DNA of 64,000 nucleotides. It comes from Halobaculum saliterrae (lineage in GTDB: Archaea; Halobacteriota; Halobacteria; Halobacteriales; Haloferacaceae). Shown piece after piece: positions 10,379 to 19,690 of this stretch. The position numbers and the translations under genes are program-made. The notes under the pieces were generated by a model that did no database searches, was not told where the DNA came from, and was given only the letters and a program-made list of their open reading frames with translations. The first letter of the stretch is position 1, and every line of letters begins with the position of its first letter. Where the stretch lies: positions 1 through 64,000 of the forward strand of contig NZ_WUUS01000009.1 in assembly GCF_009831625.1 (NCBI RefSeq). Reading direction: 5' to 3'.

Positions 10379-10388
10379 ACGTATATAG
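10379..10388 (-). promoter_or_regulatory. TATA box of the HTH-AbrB pair
   Basis: The minus strand reads AACTATATACG, a strong TATA element about 27-40 bases from the candidate starts at 10366 and 10345, predicting a leaderless or very short-leader transcript. Confidence 0.6.
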
Positions 10389-10435
10389 TTTCTTCCGCCA
10401 CGGAACGATCGTAACCGCCGACGGTTTCACGGAGG

Positions 10436-10487
10436 GCGCCGCCGGCGACGGCGATGGCGCCGCCGGCGACGGCGATGGCGCCGCCGG
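10436..10487. repeat. Tandem 21-base repeat, 2.5 copies
   Basis: Two exact copies of a 21-base unit starting GCGCCGCCGGCGACGGCGAT (10436-10456 and 10457-10477), then a ten-base partial third copy. It lies in the 296-base gap between gcvPB and the HTH gene, which holds no credible gene; the rest of that gap carries the HTH promoter. Confidence 0.85.
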
Positions 10488-10641
10488 AGCCTCACGGCAC
10501 CGGAGAGGAGTAGGCCGGAAACGGCAGGTGAAGTCGGAGACGACCGCGACCGTGTCCGTTCGCGTCCGGGACCGCGGACGTGACGCCGACCGTTCGGGTG
10601 GGTCGGGGGCTACTCCCCGTCGCCCTCGCTCGCGGGTCGTG

Positions 10642-12225
10642 TCACTCCCCGCTCGCGTTCTCCGAGGCGCGTTGCGCCTCGCCCAGCGCGTGCCACGACA
10701 GCCGCGGGTTCCGCGCCGCGGAGGTCTGGTCGACCCGCCGGGCGGTCGTCTTCGTCGGCGCCGCGTGCAGTTCCTCGTCGGTGTCGGCGACCGCCTCGTT
10801 GAACGCGTTCGCCAGGTCCTCCAGCGAGCGCTTGTTCTCGACCTCCGTCGGCTCGGTCAGCATCGCCTCGGGCACCATCTCGGGCCACTTCGTCGTCGGC
10901 GGGTGGACGCCGTAATCGAGCATCCCCTTCGCCACGTCGGCGGCGTCGCGGTCCCCGGCGGTGGCGGCGAACTCGTGGTGGAACGGCCCGTACGGCACCT
11001 CCATGTCGAGCAGGCTCGCGAGGTAGTTCGCGTTCAGCGTCGCCTTCGCGGAGGCGTCGAGCAGCCCCTCGTCGCCCAGCCGCCGGATGTACGCGTACGC
11101 CCGGATCAACACGAGCCAGTTGCCCGAGAAGCCGTGCACCTTGCCGATGCTGTGTTCGGGATCGAACAGCTCGTACTCGTCGTCCTGCGCCGCGTCGTCC
11201 GTGTGACCGTGATCGTGGTCGTGACCCGTCAGCGCGCCGCCGTCGGCGGCGGTGGCGGTGTCGTCGGCGTCGCGCTCCGACGGGTCGCTCCGCTCCCCGT
11301 CCCCGTTCGAGGCGCTCCGCGCCTCGCGGACCCGCGGACGGGGCAGGAACGGCGCCAGTTCGTCGACGACGCCCACCGGCCCCGCGCCGGGACCGCCGCC
11401 GCCGTGGGGCGTGGCGAACGTCTTGTGGACGTTGTAGTGCATGATGTCGAAGCCCATGTCGCCCGGCCGGGCGCGGCCGAGCAGGGCGTTGAGGTTCGCG
11501 CCGTCGTAGTACAGCAGGCCGCCAGCGTCGTGGACCATGTCCGCGATCTCCGTGATGTCGCGCTCGAACAGCCCAACCGTGTTGGGGTTGGTGAGCATCA
11601 GCGCGGCGGTGTCCTCGGAGACGGCCGCCTCGAGCGCCTCCACGTCGACGCGGCCGTCCTCGCCGGAGGGGAGTTCGACCACGTCGTAGCCGGCCATCGC
11701 CGCGGTGGCGAAGTTGGTGCCGTGGGCCGACGCCGGGATGATCACCTCGGACTTGTCGTTGCCGTGGTGCTCGTGGTACGCCTTGGCGACGGCGATACCC
11801 GTGAACTCGCCGGCGGCGCCGGCGGGCGGCTGCAGCGTCACCGCGTCCATCCCGCCGATGGTCGCGAGGTACTCCTGCAGGCCGTGGAGGAGTTCGAGGT
11901 TCCCCTGCACGGTCTCGGGGTCACGGTCGGGGTGGACCGCCGCGTTCGGATCGGCGGCGACGGCGTCCGCGAACGAGGGGTTGTACTTCATCGTGCACGA
12001 CCCCAGCGGGTACGGCCCCGCCTCGACGCTCCAGTTCATCTGCGACAGCCGGGTGTAGTGGCGCGCCAGTTCCGGCTCCGAGAGGCCGGGCAGCTCCAGC
12101 GAGTCGCGCGTCAGGTCGTCCGGCAGCGCCGAGCCCTCACCGGGGTCGAGCGCCGTCGAGTCCTTCTCCGACAGCAGCGGCTCGTTGCGCTCGTCGTCGC
12201 CGTAGCGGGCCTGATCGTAGTTCAC
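10642..12225 (-). CDS. gcvPB: Glycine dehydrogenase (decarboxylating) subunit 2
   Basis: The PLP-binding half of the split P-protein, 527 residues from a GTG at 12225. SD-like GGAGGTG (12231-12237) lies just upstream; the earlier GTG at 12234 would overlap it. Family motifs are GSCTMKYNP, LQPPAGAAGEFTG, ASAHGTNFATAAMAGY, and the PLP-lysine region MHYNVHKTFATPHGGGGPGA. After the RPRV segment an extra ~55-residue acidic insert with GHDHDHGH interrupts the domain before FDPEHSIGKVHGFSGNW. Two 19-base palindromes lie in the gene, one in the insert and one near the end, encoding related peptides. With GcvPA it decarboxylates glycine and loads the aminomethyl group onto GcvH. Confidence 0.93.
   Translation of the reverse strand: MNYDQARYGDDERNEPLLSEKDSTALDPGEGSALPDDLTRDSLELPGLSEPELARHYTRLSQMNWSVEAGPYPLGSCTMKYNPSFADAVAADPNAAVHPDRDPETVQGNLELLHGLQEYLATIGGMDAVTLQPPAGAAGEFTGIAVAKAYHEHHGNDKSEVIIPASAHGTNFATAAMAGYDVVELPSGEDGRVDVEALEAAVSEDTAALMLTNPNTVGLFERDITEIADMVHDAGGLLYYDGANLNALLGRARPGDMGFDIMHYNVHKTFATPHGGGGPGAGPVGVVDELAPFLPRPRVREARSASNGDGERSDPSERDADDTATAADGGALTGHDHDHGHTDDAAQDDEYELFDPEHSIGKVHGFSGNWLVLIRAYAYIRRLGDEGLLDASAKATLNANYLASLLDMEVPYGPFHHEFAATAGDRDAADVAKGMLDYGVHPPTTKWPEMVPEAMLTEPTEVENKRSLEDLANAFNEAVADTDEELHAAPTKTTARRVDQTSAARNPRLSWHALGEAQRASENASGE
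10663..10681. repeat. Palindromic element, copy 1 (3' end of gcvPB)
   Basis: CGAGGCGC-GTT-GCGCCTCG: a perfect 8-base stem with a three-base loop, coding for EAQRAS in the gcvPB frame near the C-terminus. Same stem as the copy at 11308-11326. Confidence 0.7.
11308..11326. repeat. Palindromic element, copy 2 (inside gcvPB insert)
   Basis: CGAGGCGC-TCC-GCGCCTCG, with the same 8-base stem as the copy at 10663-10681 and read in the same frame as EARSAS. It marks the start of the low-complexity insert in GcvPB. Confidence 0.7.
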
Positions 12226-12277
12226 GCGAGCCACCTCCGTGGCGAGGGTGAGCTCGTCGGACGCAGTCCGACGTAGT

Positions 12278-13618
12278 TCATGCCGTCACCTCCGCGACTG
12301 CGGCGACCAGATCGTCTGCCGCATCGACGTTCAGGTCGGTCACGCACACCTGCAGCGTCTCGTCGTCGAGGACGTGAACCGCGAAGCCGCGCTCCTCCAG
12401 TCCGGCGGCGACGCCGGGGGCGTCGTCGACGCCGACGGTGAACTCGCGGAAGTGGTGGCGGTCGTCCAGGGGCGCCTCGACCCCGTCCAGCGCGTCGAGG
12501 GAGGCCGCCACCGACGCCGCGTCGCGGACGCAGTCCTCGGCGAGGCCGACGAGCCCATCCGGGCCGAGGTACGCCGCGTGCATCGCCGCCCGAAGCGCCA
12601 CCCACGCCTGGTTCGTGCAGATGTTCGACGTGGCCCGTTCCTTCCGGATGTGCTGCTCGCGCGTCTGCAGCGTCAGCGTGAACGCCCGGCGGTCGTCGGC
12701 GTCCTCGCTCTTCCCGACGAGGCGGCCGGGCACCTGCCGGAGGAACTCCTCCGAGCAGGCGAACAGCCCGAGCCCCATCCCGTAGCTCGCGGGGAGCCCG
12801 AGCGCGCCGGCCTCGCCGACGACCACGTCGGCGCCGACGGACGCCGGCTCCTCCAGCAGGGAGAGCGCGACCGGGTCCGAGCCGACGCAGAACAGCGCGT
12901 CGTGCTCGTCCGCGAGGTCGCCGATCGCCGCCAGATCGGGCTCGATGGCGCCCGTCACGGTCGGCGTCTCCGCGTACACGAACGTGGTGTCCTCGTCGAC
13001 CGCGTCCGCGAGCGCGTCGAGGTCCGCGGTGTTGTCGGCGTAGGGGTACGTCTCGACGGTCAGGTCAGAGCCGTCGACGTAGTTGTCGAGCGTTCCGCGC
13101 TTCCCGTCGCGCAGGTCCTCGGGGACGAGGACGGTCGACCCGGAGGTCGAGCGGACGCGGTCGGAGAGGAGCGCCGCCTCCGCGAGCGCGGCCGCGGCGT
13201 CGTACATCGAGCAGTTGGCGATCGACAGCCCCGTCAGCTCGACGAGGATCGACTGGTACTCGAACAGCGCCTGGAGGAACCCCTGGGTGATCTCCGGCTG
13301 GTACTGCGTGTAGCTGGTGAGGAACTCCGAGCGCGACGAGAGGTCGTCGACGACCGCCGGAACGTAGTGGGAGTAGTGTCCCCGGCCGAGGAACTCGGTG
13401 AGGTCGTCGTTGCGGGCGAAGGTGTCCCGGAGGTCCGCCCTGACGGTTCGCTCGTCGCGCTGGGGGATGCCGAACTCCCCGTCGAAGGCGACCGCCTCGG
13501 GGATGTCGAACAGCTCGGCCTCGTCGTCGACGCCGAGCGCGTCCAGCATCGCTGCCGTCTCGTCGGCGGTGTGGGGCGCGAACGGCGACCCGCCCGTTCC
13601 CGCGGACCGTCCGCTCAT
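12278..13618 (-). CDS. gcvPA: Glycine dehydrogenase (decarboxylating) subunit 1
   Basis: The 446-residue alpha half of the split P-protein of glycine cleavage. Typical segments include [52 protein letters not shown] and [14 protein letters not shown] at 13618 gives [17 protein letters not shown], with a GGGGAGGT-type site before it. A TATA-like GCATATCT on the minus strand (around 13681-13688) suggests the gene can be transcribed on its own as well as from gcvT. It precedes gcvPB by 52 bases, and the two products form the heterotetrameric P-protein. Confidence 0.95.
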   Translation of the reverse strand: MSGRSAGTGGSPFAPHTADETAAMLDALGVDDEAELFDIPEAVAFDGEFGIPQRDERTVRADLRDTFARNDDLTEFLGRGHYSHYVPAVVDDLSSRSEFLTSYTQYQPEITQGFLQALFEYQSILVELTGLSIANCSMYDAAAALAEAALLSDRVRSTSGSTVLVPEDLRDGKRGTLDNYVDGSDLTVETYPYADNTADLDALADAVDEDTTFVYAETPTVTGAIEPDLAAIGDLADEHDALFCVGSDPVALSLLEEPASVGADVVVGEAGALGLPASYGMGLGLFACSEEFLRQVPGRLVGKSEDADDRRAFTLTLQTREQHIRKERATSNICTNQAWVALRAAMHAAYLGPDGLVGLAEDCVRDAASVAASLDALDGVEAPLDDRHHFREFTVGVDDAPGVAAGLEERGFAVHVLDDETLQVCVTDLNVDAADDLVAAVAEVTA

Positions 13619-13785
13619 CGGGGGACCTCCCCGACACGTCCGTGCGGGTTGATCGCCGCCACGTGTCCACGTCTGTCCATAGATATGCCTACGGCGCGCC
13701 CACCAAGAGTCGTTCGTTCCCGGGCGGTGCGGCCGGCTGTCGGCGCTGGCGTGAAGCGTATCCGTTCGCGGCGCCGAGCGACGGC

Positions 13786-13983
13786 GTGACCGACCCGATC
13801 GACCCGCCGAAGGCCGACCCGCTCGACGTGGACGAGGAGACGTCGGTGTCGCCGCGGCCGTACGCGGACCTCGTCACGGGCGTGATGGAGGCGCGCGACT
13901 GCGCGAGGCCCGTCGCCGAGGACTGGGTGGACGAGCACGGCCGCGAGGCGGCGGAGCGGTTCCTGCTCGCTCGGTGGGCCTGA
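13786..13983 (+). CDS. Small hypothetical haloarchaeal protein
   Basis: A GTG-started frame of 65 residues ([19 protein letters not shown] at the start, [15 protein letters not shown] at the end). The acidic N-terminus and GC-rich third positions look like a real haloarchaeal gene; I recognise no family or motif. It ends 13 bases short of the convergent lipoprotein gene. A longer in-frame extension upstream has non-haloarchaeal composition and was not used. Confidence 0.5.
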   Translation: MTDPIDPPKADPLDVDEETSVSPRPYADLVTGVMEARDCARPVAEDWVDEHGREAAERFLLARWA

Positions 13984-13996
13984 CGGGCACGACTCC

Positions 13997-15004
13997 CTAG
14001 CCCTCCGTCGTCGGCGTCTCGGTGAACGACGACTCCTCCACCCGTAGCGACGCCCAGTACACCGCCCCGTCGTAGCGGACGACGTACTCGCCGCTGGCGC
14101 GCCACGGCTCAGACTCGTGCTCCCACCCGAGAACCACGGGGTCGCGCTCGCGGAACCGGTCCACGAGCGAGCGAAGCGCCTCGCTCGGCTCCTCGTCGCT
14201 CGCGACGTGGTACCCCGAGCGGTCGTCGGCGTCGGGCGCCGGCGTCTCGGGGGCGACCGCGGCGTCGAGGATCTCGCGCTCCTCCCGGGGGAGCACCGCC
14301 AGCGAGAAGCCGAACCGCTCGCGGAGGTCGGCCCCGAACCCGGGCGCCGAGTCGATGCGCTCGGCCGTCAACTCGTAGGTGTACACGCTGTACGTCGACG
14401 CGTCGTCGGCCTCGAAGCGGGCGGCCCCGTCCGGCCAGACGACGACCGAGTATTCGGGATCGGGGACGAGTACCGAGTCCTCGACGGCCTCGGGCCGGTA
14501 CGAGAGGCTGGTTCCGATCCCGATCGGTCGCTCGTCGTCGTAGCCCCGCTCGGCGAGCACCTCTCGGTCCACCGCCGGGAGGTCCCCGTACCGGATCCAG
14601 TCGCTCGGCCCGGGCGTCTCCTCGCCGTCGTCGACCCGGATCGGATCGATCGTCACGGAGAACGAGCGCAGCTCTCGGGAGTCGACCGCCTCGGCGTCGA
14701 ACCGGTACACGCCGTCGTTCACGACGACCGGCCGGTCGGTCGGGAGCGGAGGATCGGTATCCTCGACGGCCGCCGAGCCGTTCGCGACGACGCGCTCGGC
14801 GATGGCGGCTCGCTCCCGCTCCGGTCGGTCCGGCTCGGTGTCAGGATCGAACGTCGTCAGCGCCTCCCGCGCGAGCCCGGCGTCGCTCTCGGCGGTCATT
14901 CGGAGGGAGGCGGTCGGGGAGGCCGCACAGCCGGTGCAGCCGCCGGCGGCCGTCGCCGCGAGCGTCGCCGTCGTCGCGAGGAACGACCGGCGATCGAGTT
15001 CCAT
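13997..15004 (-). CDS. Tat-exported lipoprotein, function unknown
   Basis: A 335-residue secreted protein. The start MELDRRSFLATTATLAATAA carries a twin-arginine motif, and a GGC lipobox follows (Cys23), so the product should be exported folded by Tat and anchored by lipid. The mature part is acidic with no membrane segments; it has beta-rich segments such as VVVNDGVYRFDAEAV and YVVRYDGAVYWASL. I do not recognise the family. It sits between gcvH and gcvPA on the same strand, an unexpected member of a glycine cleavage cluster; its own promoter was not identified. Confidence 0.8.
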   Translation of the reverse strand: MELDRRSFLATTATLAATAAGGCTGCAASPTASLRMTAESDAGLAREALTTFDPDTEPDRPERERAAIAERVVANGSAAVEDTDPPLPTDRPVVVNDGVYRFDAEAVDSRELRSFSVTIDPIRVDDGEETPGPSDWIRYGDLPAVDREVLAERGYDDERPIGIGTSLSYRPEAVEDSVLVPDPEYSVVVWPDGAARFEADDASTYSVYTYELTAERIDSAPGFGADLRERFGFSLAVLPREEREILDAAVAPETPAPDADDRSGYHVASDEEPSEALRSLVDRFRERDPVVLGWEHESEPWRASGEYVVRYDGAVYWASLRVEESSFTETPTTEG

Positions 15005-15153
15005 GGTCGGCGTACACGACAGATCGACAAGAAGTATCCGGAGGCGAAAGCGGCGATTGTAGCGACCGGGCGTCGATCCGAGCGAGCGACGACCCACCCC
15101 GACGACCGGTCGTCGGTTCCGGCGATCCGACCGTCGGTTCCGGCGGTCGACCC

Positions 15154-15528
15154 TCAGGCGATCTGGTCGCGGTACTCGTCGGCCGAGAGCAGGTCGTCGA
15201 GGTCGCCCTCGTCGACGTCGAGTTCGAGCATCCAGCCGTCGCCGAACGGGTCCTCGTTGACGAGCTCGGGCGCGTCGAACAGGGCCTCGTTCACCGCGAC
15301 CACGTCGCCGGTGATCGGTGAATACAGGTCCGAGACGGCCTTGATCGACTCGACGACGCCGAACTCGGCGCCCGCGTCCACGGCGTCGCCCTCGCTCGGG
15401 AGTTCGACGAAGACCACGTCGCCCAGTTCGTCCTGTGCGAAGTCGGAGATGCCGACGCGGCCCGTCTCCGGATCGATCCACTCGTGTGACTCGCGGTAGC
15501 GAAGGTCGTCGGGAACGTCGAAGCTCAT
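15154..15528 (-). CDS. gcvH: Glycine cleavage system H protein
   Basis: A 124-residue lipoyl carrier. The lipoyl lysine is Lys63 in [13 protein letters not shown], and [20 protein letters not shown] is the usual N-terminal segment. It shuttles the aminomethyl intermediate between GcvP, GcvT and lipoamide dehydrogenase. It follows gcvT by 53 bases on the same strand. Confidence 0.97.
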   Translation of the reverse strand: MSFDVPDDLRYRESHEWIDPETGRVGISDFAQDELGDVVFVELPSEGDAVDAGAEFGVVESIKAVSDLYSPITGDVVAVNEALFDAPELVNEDPFGDGWMLELDVDEGDLDDLLSADEYRDQIA

Positions 15529-15581
15529 CGTCTATCGGAGTTGCGGGGACGGGGGTACTTGGGTGTATCCGAACCGGCGCG

Positions 15582-16772
15582 CTACTCGAAGGGGACCGAG
15601 ACGACCTTCGCGCGCTTCTCGCGCCCGCGGACGACCACCCTGACCTCGGTCCCGGGGTCTGTGAGGTCGACCGGGAGGTAGCCGAGCGCGATCGGCTTGT
15701 CGAGGCTCGGGCTCATCGTCCCCGAGGTGACCGTCCCGACGACGTGTCCGTCCTCGTTGGTCACGTCGTAGCCGTGGCGCGGGACACCGCGGTCGAGCAG
15801 TTCGATCCCGACGAACGTCTCCTCGACGCCCGCCTCCGCCTGCGCGGCGAGGGCGTCGCGCCCGACGAACTCGGCGTCGAGATCGACCGCGAAGCCGATG
15901 TCGGCCTCGTAGGGCGTCCGGGGCTCGTCCTCGGGGTCGAAGTCCTGGCCCGACAGGAGGAACCCCTCCTCGATGCGCAGCGTGTCGCGCGCGCCGAGGC
16001 CGCACGGCGTGGCGTCGGCGGCGAACAGCTCCCACACCGCCTCGGCGTCCGACCACGGACACAGCACCTCGAAGCCGTCCTCGCCGGTGTAGCCCGTCCG
16101 GGCGACCCAGCAGTCCGCGCCTGCGAGCGGCGCGAACGTCGCCGAGAACCGCGAGAGGTCGCGCACGTCCGGGCCGCCGTCGTCGACCGCGTCGGCGACG
16201 AGATCGGGCGCGTCGGGGCCCTGAACCGCGAACATGGCCCAGTCCTCGGTGACGTTTCGGACCTCGCAGTCGAGGCCCCACTCGTCGCGGTGGTCGACCC
16301 AGCGCTCGTGCATCTCTGCGTCGTGGCCCGCGTTCGGGATGAACAGGTACGCGGGGACCGTCTCGTGGTCGCCGCGGTCGGCGCCGCCGGTCTCGCCGAC
16401 CCCGTCGCCGCCGACCGCGGCGTCCCCGTTCGCGCCGTGGCCGGGTCGCTCCTCGTCGGGGAGCCGGTAGACGACGGTGTCGTCGAGCATCACGCCGTCC
16501 TCGCGGGTGATCGCGGCGTACTGGGCGTCGCCCGGCGAGAGGCCGGTCACGTCGTTGGTCGTGAGGCGGTTCAGGAGGGTCGTCGCGTCGGGGCCGGCGA
16601 CCTCGATCTCCCCCATGTGGGAGACGTCGAAGACGCCGGCCGACTCGCGCACCGCCGCGTGCTCGGCGCGGATCGAGTCGAACTCCACGGGCATGTCCCA
16701 CCCGCCGAACTCGGTGAACTTCGCGTCGCGCTCGGCGTGGGCCTCGCGGAGGGGCGGCTTCCGGAGCGTCAT
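15582..16772 (-). CDS. gcvT: Glycine cleavage system T protein (aminomethyltransferase)
   Basis: A 396-residue tetrahydrofolate-dependent aminomethyltransferase. The N-terminal motif FDVSHMGEIEVAGPDA, the central ARTGYTGEDGFEV and the C-terminal VTSGTMSPSLDKPIALGYL are all present. A haloarchaeal insert rich in Gly and Asp (about residues 108-133) sits between the first two. ATG at 16772 is preferred because it gives the family start MTLRKPPL. It is the first gene of gcvT-gcvH-lipoprotein-gcvPA-gcvPB. With GcvH and GcvP it converts glycine to CO2, ammonia and methylene-tetrahydrofolate. Confidence 0.96.
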   Translation of the reverse strand: MTLRKPPLREAHAERDAKFTEFGGWDMPVEFDSIRAEHAAVRESAGVFDVSHMGEIEVAGPDATTLLNRLTTNDVTGLSPGDAQYAAITREDGVMLDDTVVYRLPDEERPGHGANGDAAVGGDGVGETGGADRGDHETVPAYLFIPNAGHDAEMHERWVDHRDEWGLDCEVRNVTEDWAMFAVQGPDAPDLVADAVDDGGPDVRDLSRFSATFAPLAGADCWVARTGYTGEDGFEVLCPWSDAEAVWELFAADATPCGLGARDTLRIEEGFLLSGQDFDPEDEPRTPYEADIGFAVDLDAEFVGRDALAAQAEAGVEETFVGIELLDRGVPRHGYDVTNEDGHVVGTVTSGTMSPSLDKPIALGYLPVDLTDPGTEVRVVVRGREKRAKVVSVPFE

Positions 16773-16934
16773 ACCCGCGAGGTCGGTCGGGGACGAGTAA
16801 TGGTTTGGTATTCGGGTCGCCGGTGAGCCCCGTCCCCAGCGAGTCCCGTCCGCCGGCGATCCCCGTCCGCTGTCAATCCATCCTGATAATCCGAGGCGAT
16901 CGTCTAAGTCGACCGGAGGACCGTACCCGAACGA

Positions 16935-18638
16935 ATGGTCGAACTCGTGAGCAGCGGATCGTTCTACTGGTACGTACTTGCCTACGTCTTCGCGGTTGTC
17001 GGCTGCGCCGTCGCGCTCCGACGCGCGAGACGGGTCGACGACCGGGAGACCCGGGTGGGGCTGGTGGCGCTGCTCGTCACGAGCGGCAGTTGGGCGGCCG
17101 CACAGTTGGGGTACCTCGTCGCGCCGACCGGGACGCCCCAGTACGCGCTGTACCTGACCGGACTGATCGTCGGACTCACCACCATCGGCGGGTGGCTCTA
17201 CTTCTGCTCGGCGTACACCGGCCGGTCGTTCCACCGGAACCGGACGTACCGCCGGCTCGCCGTGGCCGTGTACGTCGCCATCGTCGCCGTGAAACTGACC
17301 AACCCGTTCCACGGCCTGTACTTCACCGCCGAACCCATGACGACGCCGTTCCCCCACCTCGCGATCCAGCCGGGGCTGGCCCACTGGGTCGTCACGGGGT
17401 TGTCGTACTCGCTGGTCGCGGTCGGCTTCTTCATGCTGTTCGACCTGTTCCTCGAGGCGGACTTCGACACCCGCCCGCTCGCCGCGCTCCTGGCCGCGAC
17501 CGCCCTCCCGGTGACGTTCGACATCGTCGAGATGACGAGCACGACGATCCCGGATCTGAGCCTCGAACCCGTGGGCGTCGCGGTGTTCGCGGTCGGGACG
17601 CTGTTCGTCTTCGAGGACCGGTTCCTCTCGATACAGCTGTCCGACGGCGTCGACGACGCGCTGATCTACCTCGACGGCGACGGCCGGATCCGGGAGGCGA
17701 ACGGGCTCGCCCGCGAGCGCTTCCCCGAACTGCGCGGCGCACGGGGCCGGGCGCTGGAGGCCGTCCTCCCCGACGTCGCCTCGGCCCTCGGCGACGACGA
17801 GGGGATACTCGAACGGCGGGACGACGGCGGGGCGCGCTACTACCTCGTCTCCACGACGGAGTTCGTCCGCGGCGGCGGCGCGGTCGGGAGGCTGGCGATG
17901 GTGAGCGACGTGACCGACACCGAGCGGCGGAGGCGGGAGCTGGAGCGCCAGAACGACCAGCTCGAGTCGCTCGCGGCCGCGATGCGCCACGAGCTGCTCA
18001 ACACCCTCCAGATCGTCGCCGGTCGCGTCGACATCGCGGGGAGGGAGCTGGAGTCCGGAGACGTCCAGTCCGCCCGGGAGTCGTTGCGGACCGCCTCGGG
18101 GACCGCCCGGCGAATGCGGGAGCTCGTCGAGGACTTCGCCGACGTGGCCCGGCAGGGCCGGACCGTCGAGGCGACCGAGTCGGTGCCGTTCGACGTGGCA
18201 GTCGGGGAGGCGTGGGCCGGGGTCGACACGGCCGACACGGAGCTCGTGCGCGACGCCGAGGGCACGGTCGAGGCCGACGCCGACCGCCTCGCCTCGCTGC
18301 TCGAGAGCGCGTTCCGCTTCTTCGTTCACAACGGCGCCGAGCGGATCACCGTTCGGCTCCACGAGGAGGGGTTCTCGGTCGCCGGCGACGGCGACGAACA
18401 CCCCGACATGGACCCCGAGAGCTTCTTCGAGTACGGCGGCGCCGTTCCCGACGCCGAGGCCGGGATCGCGCTGCCGAACGTGCGGACGCTGGCGCGGGTC
18501 CACGGGTGGACGGCGACCGTCGACGCCGAGTACGACGACGGGGTCAAGCTGGTGGTGGAGAGGGCGTGTACCGAGCCGGCTCAGTCGGCAACGCGGTCCT
18601 CGGCGGCACGCGAGCCCCCCGCCTCGGGGGCTCAGTAG
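16935..18638 (+). CDS. Sensor histidine kinase with 7-TM N-terminal domain
   Basis: A 567-residue membrane kinase. Residues 1-225 hold seven hydrophobic segments (the histidine kinase N-terminal 7TM sensor domain). A PAS domain follows (DALIYLDGDGRIREANG), then HisKA with the phospho-accepting His in AAMRHELLNTLQIVAGRV, then a HATPase region. The ATPase part is weak: the N-box is SAFRFFVHNGAERI and the GDG loop is AGDGDEHPD, so catalytic activity may be reduced. It ends in overlap with gap on the other strand. No response regulator adjoins it; the signal is unknown. Confidence 0.85.
   Translation: MVELVSSGSFYWYVLAYVFAVVGCAVALRRARRVDDRETRVGLVALLVTSGSWAAAQLGYLVAPTGTPQYALYLTGLIVGLTTIGGWLYFCSAYTGRSFHRNRTYRRLAVAVYVAIVAVKLTNPFHGLYFTAEPMTTPFPHLAIQPGLAHWVVTGLSYSLVAVGFFMLFDLFLEADFDTRPLAALLAATALPVTFDIVEMTSTTIPDLSLEPVGVAVFAVGTLFVFEDRFLSIQLSDGVDDALIYLDGDGRIREANGLARERFPELRGARGRALEAVLPDVASALGDDEGILERRDDGGARYYLVSTTEFVRGGGAVGRLAMVSDVTDTERRRRELERQNDQLESLAAAMRHELLNTLQIVAGRVDIAGRELESGDVQSARESLRTASGTARRMRELVEDFADVARQGRTVEATESVPFDVAVGEAWAGVDTADTELVRDAEGTVEADADRLASLLESAFRFFVHNGAERITVRLHEEGFSVAGDGDEHPDMDPESFFEYGGAVPDAEAGIALPNVRTLARVHGWTATVDAEYDDGVKLVVERACTEPAQSATRSSAAREPPASGAQ
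18612..18633. terminator. Hairpin at the junction of convergent kinase and gap genes
   Basis: GAGCCCCC (18612-18619) pairs with GGGGGCTC (18626-18633) around a six-base loop, overlapping the 3' ends of both convergent genes. Symmetry lets it act on either transcript, but no T-tract follows on either side, so termination is only a guess. Confidence 0.4.
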
Positions 18639-19690
18639 GCGTCGACGTACGCGGCCACGTCGAGCATGCGGTTCGAGAAGCCGTACTCGTTGTCGTACCA
18701 CGTGAGGACCTTCGCGATCCCCTCGTCGTCGTCGCCGACGACGTTCGTCGACTGCAGGTCGACGTACGAGGAGAAGGGGAGCCCGAGGATGTCGCGGCTG
18801 ACGACCTCGTCGTCGGTGTAGCCGAGCACGCCCGCGAGCGGGCCGGAATCGGCCGCGCCGCGGAACGCCTCGTTGATCTCGTCGGCCGAGGGCGACGACT
18901 CCAGGTCGACGACGAGCTCGGTGAGCGAGCCGTTCGGAACGGGCACGCGCATGGCCATGCCGTCGAGCTTGCCCTTCAGTTGGGGGAGGATCTCCGTCGC
19001 CGCCTGCGCGGCGCCCGTCGAGGTAGGCACGATGTTCTCCGCGGCCGCGCGGCCGCGCCGGGTCTTCGCCTTCGGTCCGTCGACGAGGTTCTGGCTCCCC
19101 GTGTACGCGTGAACCGTCGTCAGCGTCCCCGAGGCGATGCCGAACTCCTCGTCGAGCACCTTCGCGACCGGCGTCACGGAGTTGGTCGTACAGGAGGCGT
19201 TCGAGACGACCGACTCGCCCTCGTACTCCTCCTCGTGGTTCACGCCGTACACGAGCTGCTTGACGGGCTCGTCGCCCTTCGGCGGCGCGGAGATGATCGC
19301 CACGTCGGCGCCCGCCTCGACGTGCTTCCCGGCGTCGCCCTTGGTGCGGAAGACGCCGGTACACTCCAGCGCCACGTCCACGTCGAGGTCGTCCCACGGG
19401 AGGTCCGCCGGGGCCTGCTCGTCGAGGATCGGAACGGCGGTGTCGCCGACGCTCAGTTCCCGGGCGTCGGCGTCGTACTCGACCCCGTCGAGCCGACCCA
19501 TCACGGAGTCGTAGGACGCCAGATACCGCATCTCCTCCCCCTCCATCACGTCGTTGATGCCCGCGAGCTCGACCCGCGGGTCCTCCAGCACCGCCCGGAA
19601 GACGTTGCGGCCGATCCGACCGAACCCGTTCAGCCCGACGCGGACCGGCTCGTCGACGTCGTCGCCGGCTGCGAGGTATGATTTACTCAT
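18632..19690 (-). CDS. gap: Glyceraldehyde-3-phosphate dehydrogenase, type I (bacterial-type)
   Basis: A 352-residue NAD-dependent GAPDH of the class found in bacteria: the Rossmann start VRVGLNGFGRIGRNVF, the catalytic Cys167 in SNASCTTN, and the C-terminal WYDNEYGFSNRM. It is clearly not the archaeal type II enzyme. In haloarchaea that possess it, type I GAPDH works in the catabolic direction of the semiphosphorylative Entner-Doudoroff route. ATG at 19690 gives an acidic leader of ~18 residues before the Rossmann fold. Its 3' end overlaps the convergent kinase gene by seven bases. Confidence 0.95.
   Translation of the reverse strand: MSKSYLAAGDDVDEPVRVGLNGFGRIGRNVFRAVLEDPRVELAGINDVMEGEEMRYLASYDSVMGRLDGVEYDADARELSVGDTAVPILDEQAPADLPWDDLDVDVALECTGVFRTKGDAGKHVEAGADVAIISAPPKGDEPVKQLVYGVNHEEEYEGESVVSNASCTTNSVTPVAKVLDEEFGIASGTLTTVHAYTGSQNLVDGPKAKTRRGRAAAENIVPTSTGAAQAATEILPQLKGKLDGMAMRVPVPNGSLTELVVDLESSPSADEINEAFRGAADSGPLAGVLGYTDDEVVSRDILGLPFSSYVDLQSTNVVGDDDEGIAKVLTWYDNEYGFSNRMLDVAAYVDAY

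Noticed and set aside
9176-10487. Tandem repeats considered as CRISPR
   Set aside because: Units are 6 and 21 bases with no spacers, and no cas genes occur in the window.
13615-13680. A 21-codon minus-strand ORF overlapping the gcvPA start by ATGA
   Set aside because: The nearby TATA-like element is only about 5 bases from its ATG, so most of it would not be transcribed.
16773-19397. A long in-frame minus-strand extension upstream of gcvT
   Set aside because: It runs antisense to the kinase and lacks any domain; gcvT has its proper start at 16772.
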